Below are positions 33,836-42,830 of a stretch of DNA of 64,000 bases, piece by piece (position 1 is the first letter of the stretch; the number at the start of each line of letters is the position of its first letter). The notes beneath the pieces are model-generated. The model had not been told where the DNA came from. It was given only the letters and a program-made list of their open reading frames with translations, and ran no database searches. The DNA is from Archangium lansingense (GTDB taxonomy: Bacteria; Myxococcota; Myxococcia; Myxococcales; Myxococcaceae): positions 13,580,001-13,644,000 of the forward strand of contig NZ_JAPNKA010000001.1 in NCBI RefSeq assembly GCF_026626635.1, in the 5' to 3' direction. The position numbers and the translations under genes are program-made.

Positions 33836-34609
33836 ATGGACGAGGATAAGAAGCCCGAAGCGATCGAGGAGGAACCGGAGCGGGTGGGGCCGTACCTGAT
33901 TCAGGAGCAGGTACAACAGTCCAATGACAGCCAGGAGGAACTCTATCTGGCCAAGCACGAGACGAGCGGGGCCACGGCCCTGGTGCGTAAGCACACCGCA
34001 GAGGAGGGAAGGGCACCGGGGAAGGACTGGCGGGTGGTCGTCGGCTCCTCGGCCTCACAGGGCTACTCCGTCATGGAGGTGATGCACACCGGCTGGGCCA
34101 GGGCCCAGGAGAGGCAGTCGGCGGAGTCGCTGCTGCTCACGTTGGAAGGTCTGTTCGATGAGGCGCGGCGCATGGTCCGCGCCATGTCCGACCCCCACGA
34201 GCCCCGCCTCCAGTGGCGTCTGGGATTGAGCGGGGTGATCGCCGCCACGGTGTGCGCCCTGCTCTTCTCGCTGGTGCGTCCGGCCTCCGTGTCCCCACCC
34301 ATGAGCGCCCCGCCAGCCCCCATGAGCTACGAGGTGCCGATGGAGGCCGAGACGTCGGACTTCAACGCGTGGCTCGCGGACACCACTCCCCCCGGGCAAA
34401 CCGTGCTCGCCCACCCTCTCCCGAAGGAGCCCCTCAAAGGACAGAAGCGCCCCCCTTGCACCCGCTACGTCGAGACTGAGCTCGTCGGCGCCTGCTGGGC
34501 GGAGCACGCGATCAAGGCTCCGTGCCCGCAGACCCTCTTCGAGTACCAGGGCAAGTGCTACCTGCCCTCCTTCAGTGCGAAGCCGCCGCCCTCGTCGCTC
34601 GGGCAGTGA
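33836..34609 (+). CDS. Membrane protein with degenerate kinase-like N-terminal segment
   Basis: 257 residues, AGGAG 6 bases before the ATG. Residues ~17-52 (VGPYLIQEQVQQ, EELYLAKHETSGATALVRK) resemble the first strands of a Ser/Thr kinase with neither Gly-loop nor catalytic loop. One membrane helix at 128-147 (WRLGLSGVIAATVCALLFSLV). The C-terminal part is Pro-rich and ends with four Cys (PPCTRY, GACWAEHAIKAPC, GKCYLPSF). Members of this kind occur next to PEGA kinases in myxobacteria; it may be a pseudokinase-like sensor. Confidence 0.6.
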   Translation: MDEDKKPEAIEEEPERVGPYLIQEQVQQSNDSQEELYLAKHETSGATALVRKHTAEEGRAPGKDWRVVVGSSASQGYSVMEVMHTGWARAQERQSAESLLLTLEGLFDEARRMVRAMSDPHEPRLQWRLGLSGVIAATVCALLFSLVRPASVSPPMSAPPAPMSYEVPMEAETSDFNAWLADTTPPGQTVLAHPLPKEPLKGQKRPPCTRYVETELVGACWAEHAIKAPCPQTLFEYQGKCYLPSFSAKPPPSSLGQ

Positions 34610-34717
34610 GGCGCGCGGGGCCCCTCGTTCCCCCCTCCCTGCTCCTTGAAGGCCACTGCTCGAGCGTCACTAGAAAGTGCGAAACTCGAACTATGCTCCC
34701 CGGCGAAAGGGGAACGA

Positions 34718-35035
34718 ATGCCTGCCTACGTGGTCGTCGAAGTCACGGTGAAGGACGCGGAGAACTACGAGCGGTACAAGCAGCTCGCGCCACCGGCGAT
34801 TGGCCTCTATGGAGGCCGCTACCTGGCGCGCGGGGGCAGGACGGAGGTACTCGAGGGCACCTGGGACGTGCCGCGGTTCATCATCCTCGAGTTCCCCAGC
34901 TACGAGCGCGCCCAGGAGTGGTGGAACTCTCCCGAGTACGCTCAGGCCAAGGCGCTCCGTCAGGCGACCACCCATACGGACATGCTGCTGGTGGAGGGTC
35001 TGCCTCCGGGCGCGGATCCAGCGGCCAGGAAATAG
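34718..35035 (+). CDS. DUF1330 family protein
   Basis: 105 residues from the ATG at 34718 (AAGGGG upstream). The family pattern is complete: MPAYVVVEVTVKDAENYERY, GGRYLARGG, LEGTWDVPRFIILEFPSYERAQEWWNSPEY (broken by no gap). DUF1330 proteins form small ferredoxin-like dimers of the dimeric alpha/beta-barrel type; no enzyme activity is established. It stands alone, convergent with the kinase gene; a hairpin separates them. Confidence 0.85.
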   Translation: MPAYVVVEVTVKDAENYERYKQLAPPAIGLYGGRYLARGGRTEVLEGTWDVPRFIILEFPSYERAQEWWNSPEYAQAKALRQATTHTDMLLVEGLPPGADPAARK

Positions 35036-35070
35036 GGGAAACCCAAGCAGCGGTGATTCGAGGCAACACC

Positions 35071-35101
35071 CTCACCCCGACCCTCTCCCAAAGGGAGAGG
35101 G
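35071..35101. repeat. CCCTCACCCC...hairpin repeat, probable bidirectional terminator
   Basis: CTCACCCCGA then a 9-bp perfect hairpin CCCTCTCCC-AAA-GGGAGAGGG. A second copy in opposite orientation lies at 43970-44003 and a decayed one at ~63310-63340. Here it sits between two convergent genes, so it can terminate both. Confidence 0.6.
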
Positions 35102-35115
35102 AGTCTCAGGGAGGC

Positions 35116-36981
35116 TCAGCGCTCGGGGATGTCCGTCAGCTTGAGTTTGAACTGCGCTGTCTTGCCCGCCTGGATGGGCACCGACAGCTGCCGCCGCTTC
35201 CCGTCCGCACCTTTGATCCGCAGCAAGTGCCTGCCCACCGGCAGCGGCGTCTTGATGAGCGGCGTCTTCCCCAGCGAGCGCCCATTCAGGAACACCTCGG
35301 CCTCCGGCAGGACCACCAGCGTCAGCGCTCCCTGCCTCACGTTGCGCACGGGCTCGCCGTCATCGTCCTTCTTCGCCGCTGCCTCCCGAGTCTCCGGTGG
35401 CGCCTCGACTGAGGGCTGGGCCTGCGCGGAGGCCTGCTTGCTGGGGCCCGGGTCCGCCGTGTCCGCCTTCTTCTGACCCGGCGGCAGGATGGGCGTCATC
35501 GGGGACAGATCCGCCAACGGCAGGGGAATGGGTGTCCCCTCGGACTCTTGCGCCTTTATCGCCGCCACCAGCTTCACCGCGCCGAAGCCCAGGCCTCCTC
35601 CCACCACCAGCAGCGCGATGAGCGCCACCCAGAACTTCCCCGTTCCTCCGCGCGTGTGCCGCAGCGTGGCTCGGGTCTCCGTGGCCGCGGGCTGCTCTCG
35701 CGTGACCATCCTCCCCGTGGTGAGCACTCCCGTGGCCGGAGGCTCGCCCGTGTCCGCCCTCCGCACTCCCTGCTCCCGCGCCGGCCGCTTCGCCTCCGAC
35801 CGCTCCACCAGCCGCGCCCCATCCCGCGCCATGGACCGATCCGCCGCCTTCTCCGCACGCGCACCCTGCAACGTGGGGCTTGGATCCGTGGGCACATCCC
35901 CCGGACCCTCGCCGCCTCCCAGCATCCGCGCCGTCTCCGAGTCCACCGGCTGCTGCACCGACTCCGCGCTCTCCAGCAGCCGGTGCGTCATCGCCATCCG
36001 GTCCTGGAAGTGCTCGCGCATGAAGGCCGCCCGCTGCTCCGCGTCGAAGAGCAGGCCGCCCGCCGCCGCCTCCAGCGCCCGCGCCATCTCCCGGCCGCTC
36101 ACGTAGCGCTGCTCCCGATCTCTCGCCAGCGCCTTGAGCACCACCGCCGATACCTCCGGCGGCACCGTGGGCACCTTCTCCGTCGGCACCGGGATGGGCG
36201 CGTCCAGGATCATCTTCATCTCCTGGTGCTCGGTCTCCGCCGAGAAGAGGCGCTCGCCGGTGAGCAGCTCGTGGAGCATCACTCCCGCGGCGAACAGATC
36301 GCTCCGCCCATCCAGCGGCTCGCCCCGCACCTGCTCCGGAGACATGTACCCGGTGGTGCCCTTCACCGTGCCCGCCTGGGTGCGCACCGTGCCGTCCCGC
36401 GCCTTGGCGATGCCGAAGTCCAGCAGCTTCACCACCCCGTCGTACGTCACCATCACGTTCTTCTGCGCCACGTCCCGGTGGATGACGGGGTAGGGCTTGC
36501 CCCCGGGCGTCGTGAAGGTGTGCGCCGAGTGCAGCGCCAGGCACACGTCTCTCATCACGGACAGGACGAAGCCCGCCGGCGGCCACTGGCCCCTCCGCCG
36601 GCACACGTTGGCGATCTGGTTGAGGTTCTGCCCCGCGATGAACTCCATCGCCAGGAAGTAGCCCTCGGCGTCCTGGCCCAGCTCGAACACCTGGCCGATG
36701 TTGGGGTGGTTGAGTGCCGCGGTGATGCGCGCTTCATCCAGGAACATCTTCTCGAACTGCTCGTCGCCCCGCGCGTCCGGGAGGATTCGTTTGAGTGCTA
36801 CATACTTGCGGAACCCACCCGGCCCCGAAGTGAAGCCGAGGAACAGCTCCGCCATGCCTCCCACCGATAGCTGGGTGAGCACCTGATACCTTCCGATGCG
36901 CTCGCCCCAATGCACGTCGAGATTGGCGGGATTCTGTGGCGGGGAGGCGCCCCGAACCGGTGCGGACATGGGTGTAACCAT
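35116..36981 (-). CDS. Ser/Thr protein kinase with C-terminal PEGA domain
   Basis: 621 residues from the ATG at 36981 (AAGGGG upstream); other starts within 12 codons are possible. Kinase domain at ~28-300: Gly-loop region LSVGGMAELFLG, VALKRILP, catalytic loop VIHRDVAQKNVMV, LLDFGIAK, and the activation/APE region GTTGYMSPEQ. Then ~150 residues of charged linker, one membrane helix (WVALIALLVVGGGLGFGAVKL) and a C-terminal PEGA module (VVLPEAEVFLNGRSLGKTPL). This topology puts the kinase in the cytoplasm and the PEGA domain in the periplasm. Target proteins unknown. Confidence 0.88.
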   Translation of the reverse strand: MVTPMSAPVRGASPPQNPANLDVHWGERIGRYQVLTQLSVGGMAELFLGFTSGPGGFRKYVALKRILPDARGDEQFEKMFLDEARITAALNHPNIGQVFELGQDAEGYFLAMEFIAGQNLNQIANVCRRRGQWPPAGFVLSVMRDVCLALHSAHTFTTPGGKPYPVIHRDVAQKNVMVTYDGVVKLLDFGIAKARDGTVRTQAGTVKGTTGYMSPEQVRGEPLDGRSDLFAAGVMLHELLTGERLFSAETEHQEMKMILDAPIPVPTEKVPTVPPEVSAVVLKALARDREQRYVSGREMARALEAAAGGLLFDAEQRAAFMREHFQDRMAMTHRLLESAESVQQPVDSETARMLGGGEGPGDVPTDPSPTLQGARAEKAADRSMARDGARLVERSEAKRPAREQGVRRADTGEPPATGVLTTGRMVTREQPAATETRATLRHTRGGTGKFWVALIALLVVGGGLGFGAVKLVAAIKAQESEGTPIPLPLADLSPMTPILPPGQKKADTADPGPSKQASAQAQPSVEAPPETREAAAKKDDDGEPVRNVRQGALTLVVLPEAEVFLNGRSLGKTPLIKTPLPVGRHLLRIKGADGKRRQLSVPIQAGKTAQFKLKLTDIPER

Positions 36982-36990
36982 AGCCCACAC

Positions 36991-37147
36991 CCCTTGTGGA
37001 CAGCCTGTGGATGAAGGGGGGTGCCGCAGTGGAAAACCCTGGGGATGATCCAACCCCTGTGGGTGGCCGGGGATAAGCTCCAAGTTCCCCACATGTAGCA
37101 GATTCTGAATTCCTCAGTGGTTCCGGTAGGTTGCTGACTTTTCCACA
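36991..37147. other. Cluster of DnaA-box-like 9-mers upstream of the kinase gene
   Basis: Within 160 bases: TGTGGATGA (37006-37014, one mismatch to TGTGGATAA), TTTTCCACA (37139-37147, one mismatch to TTATCCACA), and two further near-matches (TGTGGACAG at 36995, GGGGATAAG at ~37068). The 332-base gap 36982-37313 holds no gene. It could be a DnaA-binding control region; it is not beside dnaA or dnaN. Confidence 0.3.
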
Positions 37148-37313
37148 AGCCCACAGCCCCTACGGTTACTCCTGATCAATCTAATACTCTATTCACTCAG
37201 TACAGAAACAGAGGGCCCTGGGGACATGTGGAACTGTGGAGAACGGGGCCGGGCTCCCGGGTGCCGCAGCGGGCTCGCCATCGGAGCCACCACCGGGCTC
37301 TCCACCCCCGTCC

Positions 37314-37601
37314 TCAGTGCCGGGCGCGGATGAGCGAGACGAGGGTGAGCCGGGCCCGGGGGGCATCCAGCTCGATGCCCACGTCGCAGCCGGCCAGGAG
37401 GAACTCGAGGGTGACGGGGCCGTGGCGGGGCAGCAGGCAGCGCTCCTGCCAGGCCTGGACGGCGAGGCGGAAGAGCTCGCCCAGCAGGGTGTGGCGGGTA
37501 TCGGACGGCAGTTGGTCCATCCCCGGCTGGAGCTCGTACGGGATGCAGACCGTGAAGGCCTGCGCCAATTGCTCGGAAATGGCGGATTCGATGGAAGCCA
37601 T
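37314..37601 (-). CDS. Small hypothetical protein
   Basis: 95 residues from the ATG at 37601 (MASIESAISEQLAQAF), with a longer alternative start at 37625; neither has a good SD. It is globular and mixed, ending LDAPRARLTLVSLIRARH, with no signal peptide or motif. The 3' end at 37314 leaves ~330 bases to the kinase start. I do not recognise it. Confidence 0.5.
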   Translation of the reverse strand: MASIESAISEQLAQAFTVCIPYELQPGMDQLPSDTRHTLLGELFRLAVQAWQERCLLPRHGPVTLEFLLAGCDVGIELDAPRARLTLVSLIRARH

Positions 37602-37801
37602 GACTGGGGAAGGTGCGAGAAGCATACCGAGGGTGAAGCCCGTGTTTCCGAGGGTTTAGAAGCACTCTCCCCAAGGCAGACCGTAGAAACGCCAGTACGT
37701 CCGAGGGTGGGATGGTGAACGGGGCGGCGGCAAAGGTGGGCGGGGCCCACTCGTCGCTGGGAGGAGCGAGGGCTATAGCCGGAAGAGCGGGGACTCACGG
37801 C

Positions 37802-39988
37802 ATGGCGCGCGAAACCAGAGTGGATGGGTGGGCGAGGGTACTGGCGGTGGTGCTGCTCTGGGGGCTGCTGGGGGCCTGCCGTGAGGAGAAGCCGCCGTTG
37901 GTGGGTTCCTCCAGCCAGGTGCGCTTCTCGCAGGAGGCAGTGGCCTTTCCGGCCACGTACGTGGGTGCCGCACGGGAGGCCTCGGTCCGGGTGGTGAGCG
38001 CGGGCCGCGCCGGGGTGCGAGTGGAGTGGAGCCGGCCGGAGGGGCCCTTCTCGGTGGAGGGGCTGCCGCAGCGGGTGAGGCCTACGGAGGAAACCACGGT
38101 GAAGGTGGGATTCACTCCCAGTGCGCCTGGAGCTTTCTCGGCCACGTTGGTGGGCACGGAGGAGGGAGGGCGCACGGTGACGCTGATGCTGTCGGGGGAG
38201 GCCCGGCTCGCGCCACCCTGTCCCACGCCGGTGGCCTGCCACCGCTTCACGTTCGATGTGGCACGCGAGGAGTGCGTAGAGGAGGTGCTGGAGGACGGCA
38301 CGGGGTGTGATCCGGGCAACACGTGCGTACTGGACGCGGTGTGCCAGCAGGGCCGCTGCCGGGGCCGCGAGCGCGTGTGCGACGACGGCAACGCGTGCAC
38401 CACGGACGTGTGCAGTCCGTTGGATGGGTGCAAGTCGGTGCCCGCGCCGCCATGTCCGGGGGATGGGGCGTGCCAGGAGGGGTGGTGCGATCCCCAGCGG
38501 GGCTGCCAGCTCAAGCCCGCCGTGAATGGCACCTTCTGTGGTGAGGCGCGTGGGTGCGATCTGGCGGACGTGTGCGTGGAGGGGGCGTGTGTGAAGCGCA
38601 ACCCTCCGGACAACTTCGTGTGCGCGCCGGCCTCGCCGTGCCAGGGCGAGGGCCGATGCCAGGGCTCGGTGTGTGTGAGGCCGCCGGCGACAGCGCTGGT
38701 GCCGGACTGGACGTACGACGCGGCGGCCGAGGGCCGGAAGCTGCACGATCTGCTGGTGGGCCCCGAGGGGGACGTGACGCTGGCGGGCTTCTTCGAGAGG
38801 CCGATGCTGGACGCAGCGGGAGACGCGCCGGTGGATGCACAGGTGACGGGGCGGCGGTGCATGTTGTGGAACGAGCGGCTGCTGTGCATGGACCTGCCGC
38901 AGCAGGGGAAGGTGTCGCTGATGGAGCGGGCGACGGCGGCACCGCGGTGGAGCTTCGATTTGGGGAGGGCGAGGCCGGACATCGCACGCCAGGCCTCGAC
39001 GCTCTTCATGGCGCGGCTGGCGGTGATGGCGCCGGACCGGCTGGCGGCGCTCTTCGAGGCGTATCCGGCGGGACTGGGCTCGAACACGCTGTGCCGGCTG
39101 TATTACCTGGTGGTGCTGGACGCGGCGGGAGGGCTGGTGTCAGCGCAGCTGCTGGAGGATCCGCTGCTGTCCGAGTGCAACCACCCGCACCCGTTCGGGC
39201 TGGCGTCGGATCCAGCGGGGGACCTGTACGTGACGTTCTCCCCGACGGTGAACTCAGGGGCGCCGCTGAAGGCCGGAGAGCCGACGCTGGTGATGGCATT
39301 CTCCTCGGATGGGGTGCCGCGCTGGAGGAGGACGCTGCCCTTCCCCGGAGGTGAGCTGGGGCTGGTGCGCGGACTGCTGATGCCGGAGGGAGGCACGCAG
39401 CCGCTGCGCACGTTGGATGGCGAGCCGGTGGGGACACTGCCGCTGAAGCTGGGGCGGGCGGTGGCGACGCACGAGGTGCTGGTGCCGAGCCCCGAGGGGG
39501 CCACGGTGAACCCAGACACGGTGCCGCCGGAGTCTCCGCGGTTGCAGGGGTACGCGGTGCCGGGGCTGGAGCCGGCGTGGACGTACCGGCTGCCGGGGGT
39601 GGGGTCGAGCTTCGTGTCGAAGGAGCTACGGCTGGGCACGTGGCCGGAGAGTGGAGTGAGGCGGACGATGGTGCTGGGCTTCGCGGCGGAGGGCCAGAGG
39701 CCGGTGCTGGTGGGGGTGAGGGCGGGGGATGGGAGCGAGGCCTTCCGGTGCGAGCTGGGCTACACGCCTCGGACGGTGCCGCAGCTCTTCGAGCTGGGGC
39801 CGGGATCGCTGACGCTGATGGACGGAGCGACGACGTGCGGCGAGTGCGATCCTCCCTTCTCGGACAGCAAGGCGCGCTTCCAGCGCTTCAAGCTGCCGGA
39901 GCTGAAGCCGGCCGAGGCGCCCTGGCCGGGCACGTTCGGCGGACCGGGGCATGATCACCACGAGGATCCGGTGCGCGCGGCGCCGTGA
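37802..39988 (+). CDS. Large surface lipoprotein with Ig-like, Cys-rich and propeller-like parts
   Basis: 728 residues from the ATG at 37802, chosen because it opens the lipoprotein signal (LAVVLLWGLLGAC). Residues ~40-145 look like a HYDIN/ASPM-type Ig-like domain (VRFSQEAVAFPATYVG, FTPSAPGAFSATLVGTE). Residues ~150-330 are Cys-rich (CDDGNACTTDVC, CPGDGACQEGWCDP, CEGACVKRN-type). The rest (~340-725) repeats VGPEGDVTLAGFF, SDPAGDLYVTFS and VPRWRRTLPF, propeller-like. Typical of large myxobacterial surface proteins; ligand unknown. Confidence 0.75.
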   Translation: MARETRVDGWARVLAVVLLWGLLGACREEKPPLVGSSSQVRFSQEAVAFPATYVGAAREASVRVVSAGRAGVRVEWSRPEGPFSVEGLPQRVRPTEETTVKVGFTPSAPGAFSATLVGTEEGGRTVTLMLSGEARLAPPCPTPVACHRFTFDVAREECVEEVLEDGTGCDPGNTCVLDAVCQQGRCRGRERVCDDGNACTTDVCSPLDGCKSVPAPPCPGDGACQEGWCDPQRGCQLKPAVNGTFCGEARGCDLADVCVEGACVKRNPPDNFVCAPASPCQGEGRCQGSVCVRPPATALVPDWTYDAAAEGRKLHDLLVGPEGDVTLAGFFERPMLDAAGDAPVDAQVTGRRCMLWNERLLCMDLPQQGKVSLMERATAAPRWSFDLGRARPDIARQASTLFMARLAVMAPDRLAALFEAYPAGLGSNTLCRLYYLVVLDAAGGLVSAQLLEDPLLSECNHPHPFGLASDPAGDLYVTFSPTVNSGAPLKAGEPTLVMAFSSDGVPRWRRTLPFPGGELGLVRGLLMPEGGTQPLRTLDGEPVGTLPLKLGRAVATHEVLVPSPEGATVNPDTVPPESPRLQGYAVPGLEPAWTYRLPGVGSSFVSKELRLGTWPESGVRRTMVLGFAAEGQRPVLVGVRAGDGSEAFRCELGYTPRTVPQLFELGPGSLTLMDGATTCGECDPPFSDSKARFQRFKLPELKPAEAPWPGTFGGPGHDHHEDPVRAAP

Positions 39989-40101
39989 GCTTGTCACGGC
40001 CGCATTCCACCCCACGCGTTCTGTGCCCTGGATGCACGTGGAGCACTCAGGGGAGCACCCGTTCCTGCCCCGCGTCCGCGCCCCTAGCTTGAGGGGTGTC
40101 G

Positions 40102-40767
40102 ATGAAAGGCAGGTGCACCGTGACACAGCCCTCGTTCCCGAGGCGCGGCGTCCTCGCTCCCCTGGCGCTGGTGCTGCTGCTGGGGCTCGGCCCGCCTGCC
40201 GCGGCCCAGGTCACCGTCTCTGCCCGGGAGTCCCTCCTGCTCCAGGTAGGCGAGCGCCGCCTCCAGCTCCGCGTCGAGTCTGACTCCATCTCCGGCGGTG
40301 GCTTCCAGTTGCGACGTGTCCCCAACGGGCTGCGCGGCACCTTCAAGGGCCAGCCGGTGGACCTGAAGTGGAACAAGAACGGCGACATCACCGGCCAGGC
40401 AGCCGGCGCCTCCGTGGAGCTCACCGTGCTTGCTCGCGCGCCCCAACCTGGGCTGTCCCTGCGGGGCTGGTTCGGCGCGGACACGGCCGAGCTGACGCTG
40501 ACGCCCACGGGAATTTCCGGCAGCGTGGGAGGCTGCAGCTACTCGCTGGCCATGGCGGGCAACCGCTACTCGGGCTGGCGCACGTGCGACGTCACCCGCG
40601 GCCCTCCCGAGTCGGTGACTTTGCGGATTCCCGAGGACGTCGTGCCGCTTGGCCCCGCCGAGGAAGGCGCCCTCCTGGCCCTCCTGCTCTCGGGCGAGGC
40701 CCTCCCTCCGGCTCCCTCCGCGGGGGAGACACCGGGCGTGGGCGGCTCGGGGACCCCATCTCCATGA
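40102..40767 (+). CDS. Secreted protein of unknown function
   Basis: 221 residues. ATG at 40102 has AGGGG 6 bases upstream; the signal peptide is RRGVLAPLALVLLLGLGPPAAA, cleaved near AAA-QV. The mature part is beta-rich (LLLQVGERRLQLRVESD, FQLRRVPNGLRGTFKG) with two Cys around CSYSLAMAGNRYSGWRTC. It ends with a Gly/Pro tail. The next gene begins 26 bases later; likely the same operon. Confidence 0.65.
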   Translation: MKGRCTVTQPSFPRRGVLAPLALVLLLGLGPPAAAQVTVSARESLLLQVGERRLQLRVESDSISGGGFQLRRVPNGLRGTFKGQPVDLKWNKNGDITGQAAGASVELTVLARAPQPGLSLRGWFGADTAELTLTPTGISGSVGGCSYSLAMAGNRYSGWRTCDVTRGPPESVTLRIPEDVVPLGPAEEGALLALLLSGEALPPAPSAGETPGVGGSGTPSP

Positions 40768-40793
40768 GGGAAACACAGACACAGGAGGCTCCC

Positions 40794-41279
40794 ATGGCAC
40801 GCAAGGTGTTGGCATGGCTCGCCGTGCTCGGGCTGGCGGCCCCGGCGGGTGCGCAGGAGGTGCTGGGCGGAGGACGCGGCGAGGTCGACACGCAGCGCCT
40901 GCCAGAGGACATCCCCGACAACATGGCTGACTTCCGCCAGACGCCCCACACGGATGACATCCCCGTCATGGAGGAAGGCGCGGACGAAGAGGCGGGAGTG
41001 GGGGGCTCGGGGATGGCAGGCCTTGACGAGGTGCGGCAAGGCGAGCTCCAGGGCAAGGTCGTCAACGTGCAGGGCAACCAACTCTGGCTGCGGCATGGCG
41101 GGGCCGTCTTTCCGCTCGAGCTGACGCAGGACACGCGCTTCACCCCGGACAAGCGCCAGGCGCTCCAGCCGGGGCAGGAGGTACGGGCGAGCTTCATCCT
41201 CAAGGGAGACGATTACGTGGTGAAGGCCCTGGAGCCGGCCGAGCCGGTGCCAGCACCGAAGCCGCCGACGGAACAGTGA
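40794..41279 (+). CDS. Small secreted/periplasmic protein
   Basis: 161 residues; AGGAGG 8 bases before the ATG. Signal peptide MARKVLAWLAVLGLAAPAGA. Acidic spacer, then an OB-like or SH3-like beta domain (GKVVNVQGNQLWLRHGG, FPLELTQDTRF, VRASFILKGDDYVVKAL). Similar small proteins with this VVxxxxxxLxL strand order are found in other bacteria as DUF5666-like modules; function unknown. Confidence 0.65.
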   Translation: MARKVLAWLAVLGLAAPAGAQEVLGGGRGEVDTQRLPEDIPDNMADFRQTPHTDDIPVMEEGADEEAGVGGSGMAGLDEVRQGELQGKVVNVQGNQLWLRHGGAVFPLELTQDTRFTPDKRQALQPGQEVRASFILKGDDYVVKALEPAEPVPAPKPPTEQ

Positions 41280-41355
41280 GCGAGGCGAACGGATTACGTG
41301 CACCCGGGTCCGGTCTGGGGTAATCCCGCGCCTGGTGACGCAGAGTGGGAGAGCG

Positions 41356-42462
41356 ATGGAAGACCGTCCGTACGTCCTCATGTCCAGGGACGAGCCGTCA
41401 CAGCCTCTCGCGTCGAACACGAGGCCGATGCAGACCGAGTCCACCGCCATCTCCTTCTGCCGGGAGGTGTTGCCGGCGGTGTCGCGCACCTTCGCGCTGA
41501 ACATTCCGGTGCTGCCGAGCCCGTTGGACACCGCGGTGATGGTGGCATACCTGCTGTGCCGGATCGCCGACACGCTGGAGGATGAGGCGCACGGCCCGGC
41601 GAGCGAGGTGTTGCTGGCGGAGCTGGCGAGGCTGAGCACGCTGCCAGAGGGGTGGGAGGCGGACGCGCGGCGCTTCTCGGAGGAGGGGGCGAGGGTGCTG
41701 CGGGCGCAGGCACCGGAGGCGGAAGTGCGGCTGGTGGAGGGGACGGCGCGAGTGCTGGAGGCGCTGGCGGTGCACGCGGCCCCGGTGCGCGAGCACGTGG
41801 CGGCCTGCGTGGCGACCATGACCCAGGGCATGGGGAAGATGGGGGACAAGGGTCGCGCCTCGGGAGGGGGGCTGGGGCTGGCGAGCCTCGAGGAGACGCT
41901 GGAGTACTGCTACTACGTGGCGGGGACGGTGGGGGAGATGCTGACGCGGCTCTTCCAGTGGTACTCGCCGGCCATCGCCGAGCGCGCGGCGGCGCTGGAG
42001 CCACGGGCGGTGGCGTTCGGTAACGCGCTGCAGCTCACCAACATCCTCAAGGACGTGCGCGAGGACTTGGAGCGTGGGAGCTGCTGGCTGCCGAAGACGC
42101 TGCTGGCCGAGAACGGAGTGACGCCCGAGACGCTGCTGGAGCCCGGCAAGCGAGGCGAGGCGATGAAGGCCCACGGGCAGATGGTGGCGGTGGCGCACCG
42201 GGAGCTGCGCAAGGCCTTCGAGTATGTGATGGCGCTGCCGAGACAGGAGCGGGGCATCCGCCTGTTCTGCCTGTGGCCGCTGTTCATGGCGGTGATGACG
42301 CTGCGCAAGCTGTATGGGAATGCAGCGGTGCTGGAGCGCCAGGCCGTGAAGATCTCCCGGCGCACGGTGAAGTGGGTGGTGGGCTTGACGAAGCTGCTGG
42401 TGTCTCAGGACATGGTGTTGAAGCTGATGTTCTCCATGCTGACGGCTCCGCTGCCCCGGTAG
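41356..42462 (+). CDS. Squalene/phytoene synthase family protein
   Basis: 368 residues from the ATG at 41356 (GGGAGA upstream). It has the trans-isoprenyl synthase motifs: SFCREVLPAVSRTFALNIP, first Asp-rich motif LCRIADTLEDEA (DTLED at 72-76), YCYYVAGTVGEMLT, and the second Asp-rich motif NALQLTNILKDVREDL. The end has a hydrophobic stretch typical of squalene synthases. It should condense two farnesyl (or geranylgeranyl) diphosphates head to head; the DTxED/YCxYVAG pattern favours squalene. No other sterol, hopanoid or carotenoid gene is adjacent. Confidence 0.85.
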   Translation: MEDRPYVLMSRDEPSQPLASNTRPMQTESTAISFCREVLPAVSRTFALNIPVLPSPLDTAVMVAYLLCRIADTLEDEAHGPASEVLLAELARLSTLPEGWEADARRFSEEGARVLRAQAPEAEVRLVEGTARVLEALAVHAAPVREHVAACVATMTQGMGKMGDKGRASGGGLGLASLEETLEYCYYVAGTVGEMLTRLFQWYSPAIAERAAALEPRAVAFGNALQLTNILKDVREDLERGSCWLPKTLLAENGVTPETLLEPGKRGEAMKAHGQMVAVAHRELRKAFEYVMALPRQERGIRLFCLWPLFMAVMTLRKLYGNAAVLERQAVKISRRTVKWVVGLTKLLVSQDMVLKLMFSMLTAPLPR

Positions 42463-42476
42463 CCCCGCCGTTCGCG

Positions 42477-42519
42477 CTTCGCACAAAGTTGTCCAACTGT
42501 TGGACAACTTTGTGCGAAG
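42477..42519. repeat. 43-bp perfect palindrome
   Basis: Two 21-bp arms that are exact reverse complements (left arm 42477-42497, right arm 42499-42519) separated by a single T at 42498. The left arm starts CTTCGCACAAAG and the right arm ends CTTTGTGCGAAG. It lies 14 bases after the synthase stop. As RNA it would form a very stable hairpin (terminator without T-tract); as DNA a dyad operator or cruciform. The 368-base gap 42463-42830 shows no gene otherwise. Confidence 0.85.
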
Positions 42520-42817
42520 CCTTCAGCCACGAGGCGAGGAAGGCCTCGGCACGGCCATAGGAGCGGGCAGCATCGGGCGGCCGAGCGCGGCGAGTCCAAG
42601 GCCCAAGGGAGACACGGCGGGCCCGGAGGCCCCGAGGGTGCGTGGCATGAGTCCCTGCCTACCTGAAGCGGCCTGTCACGGGGAGGCTCGCGTGCCGGCA
42701 CTGCGGGAGAGTGGACGGCCGAATTGTGGAGAACTTGGGGACAGAGCAGGGAGGCCCACTTCCCGGGGAGAAGCCGGACCCGCGGCACCTATGTGTAACC
42801 GAAAGGGGCCGAGCGAC

Positions 42818-42826
42818 TTATCCACA
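42818..42826 (+). promoter_or_regulatory. Exact DnaA-box 9-mer just before msrB
   Basis: TTATCCACA ends five bases before the msrB start codon, so DnaA bound here could block translation initiation or transcription. A single exact match could be chance. Confidence 0.3.
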
Positions 42827-42830
42827 AGAT

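Noticed and set aside
31306-33837. 843-codon minus-strand frame opposite the double ATPase
   Set aside because: Shadow of a high-GC gene; no SD, no motif, and the plus strand has two complete Walker sites.
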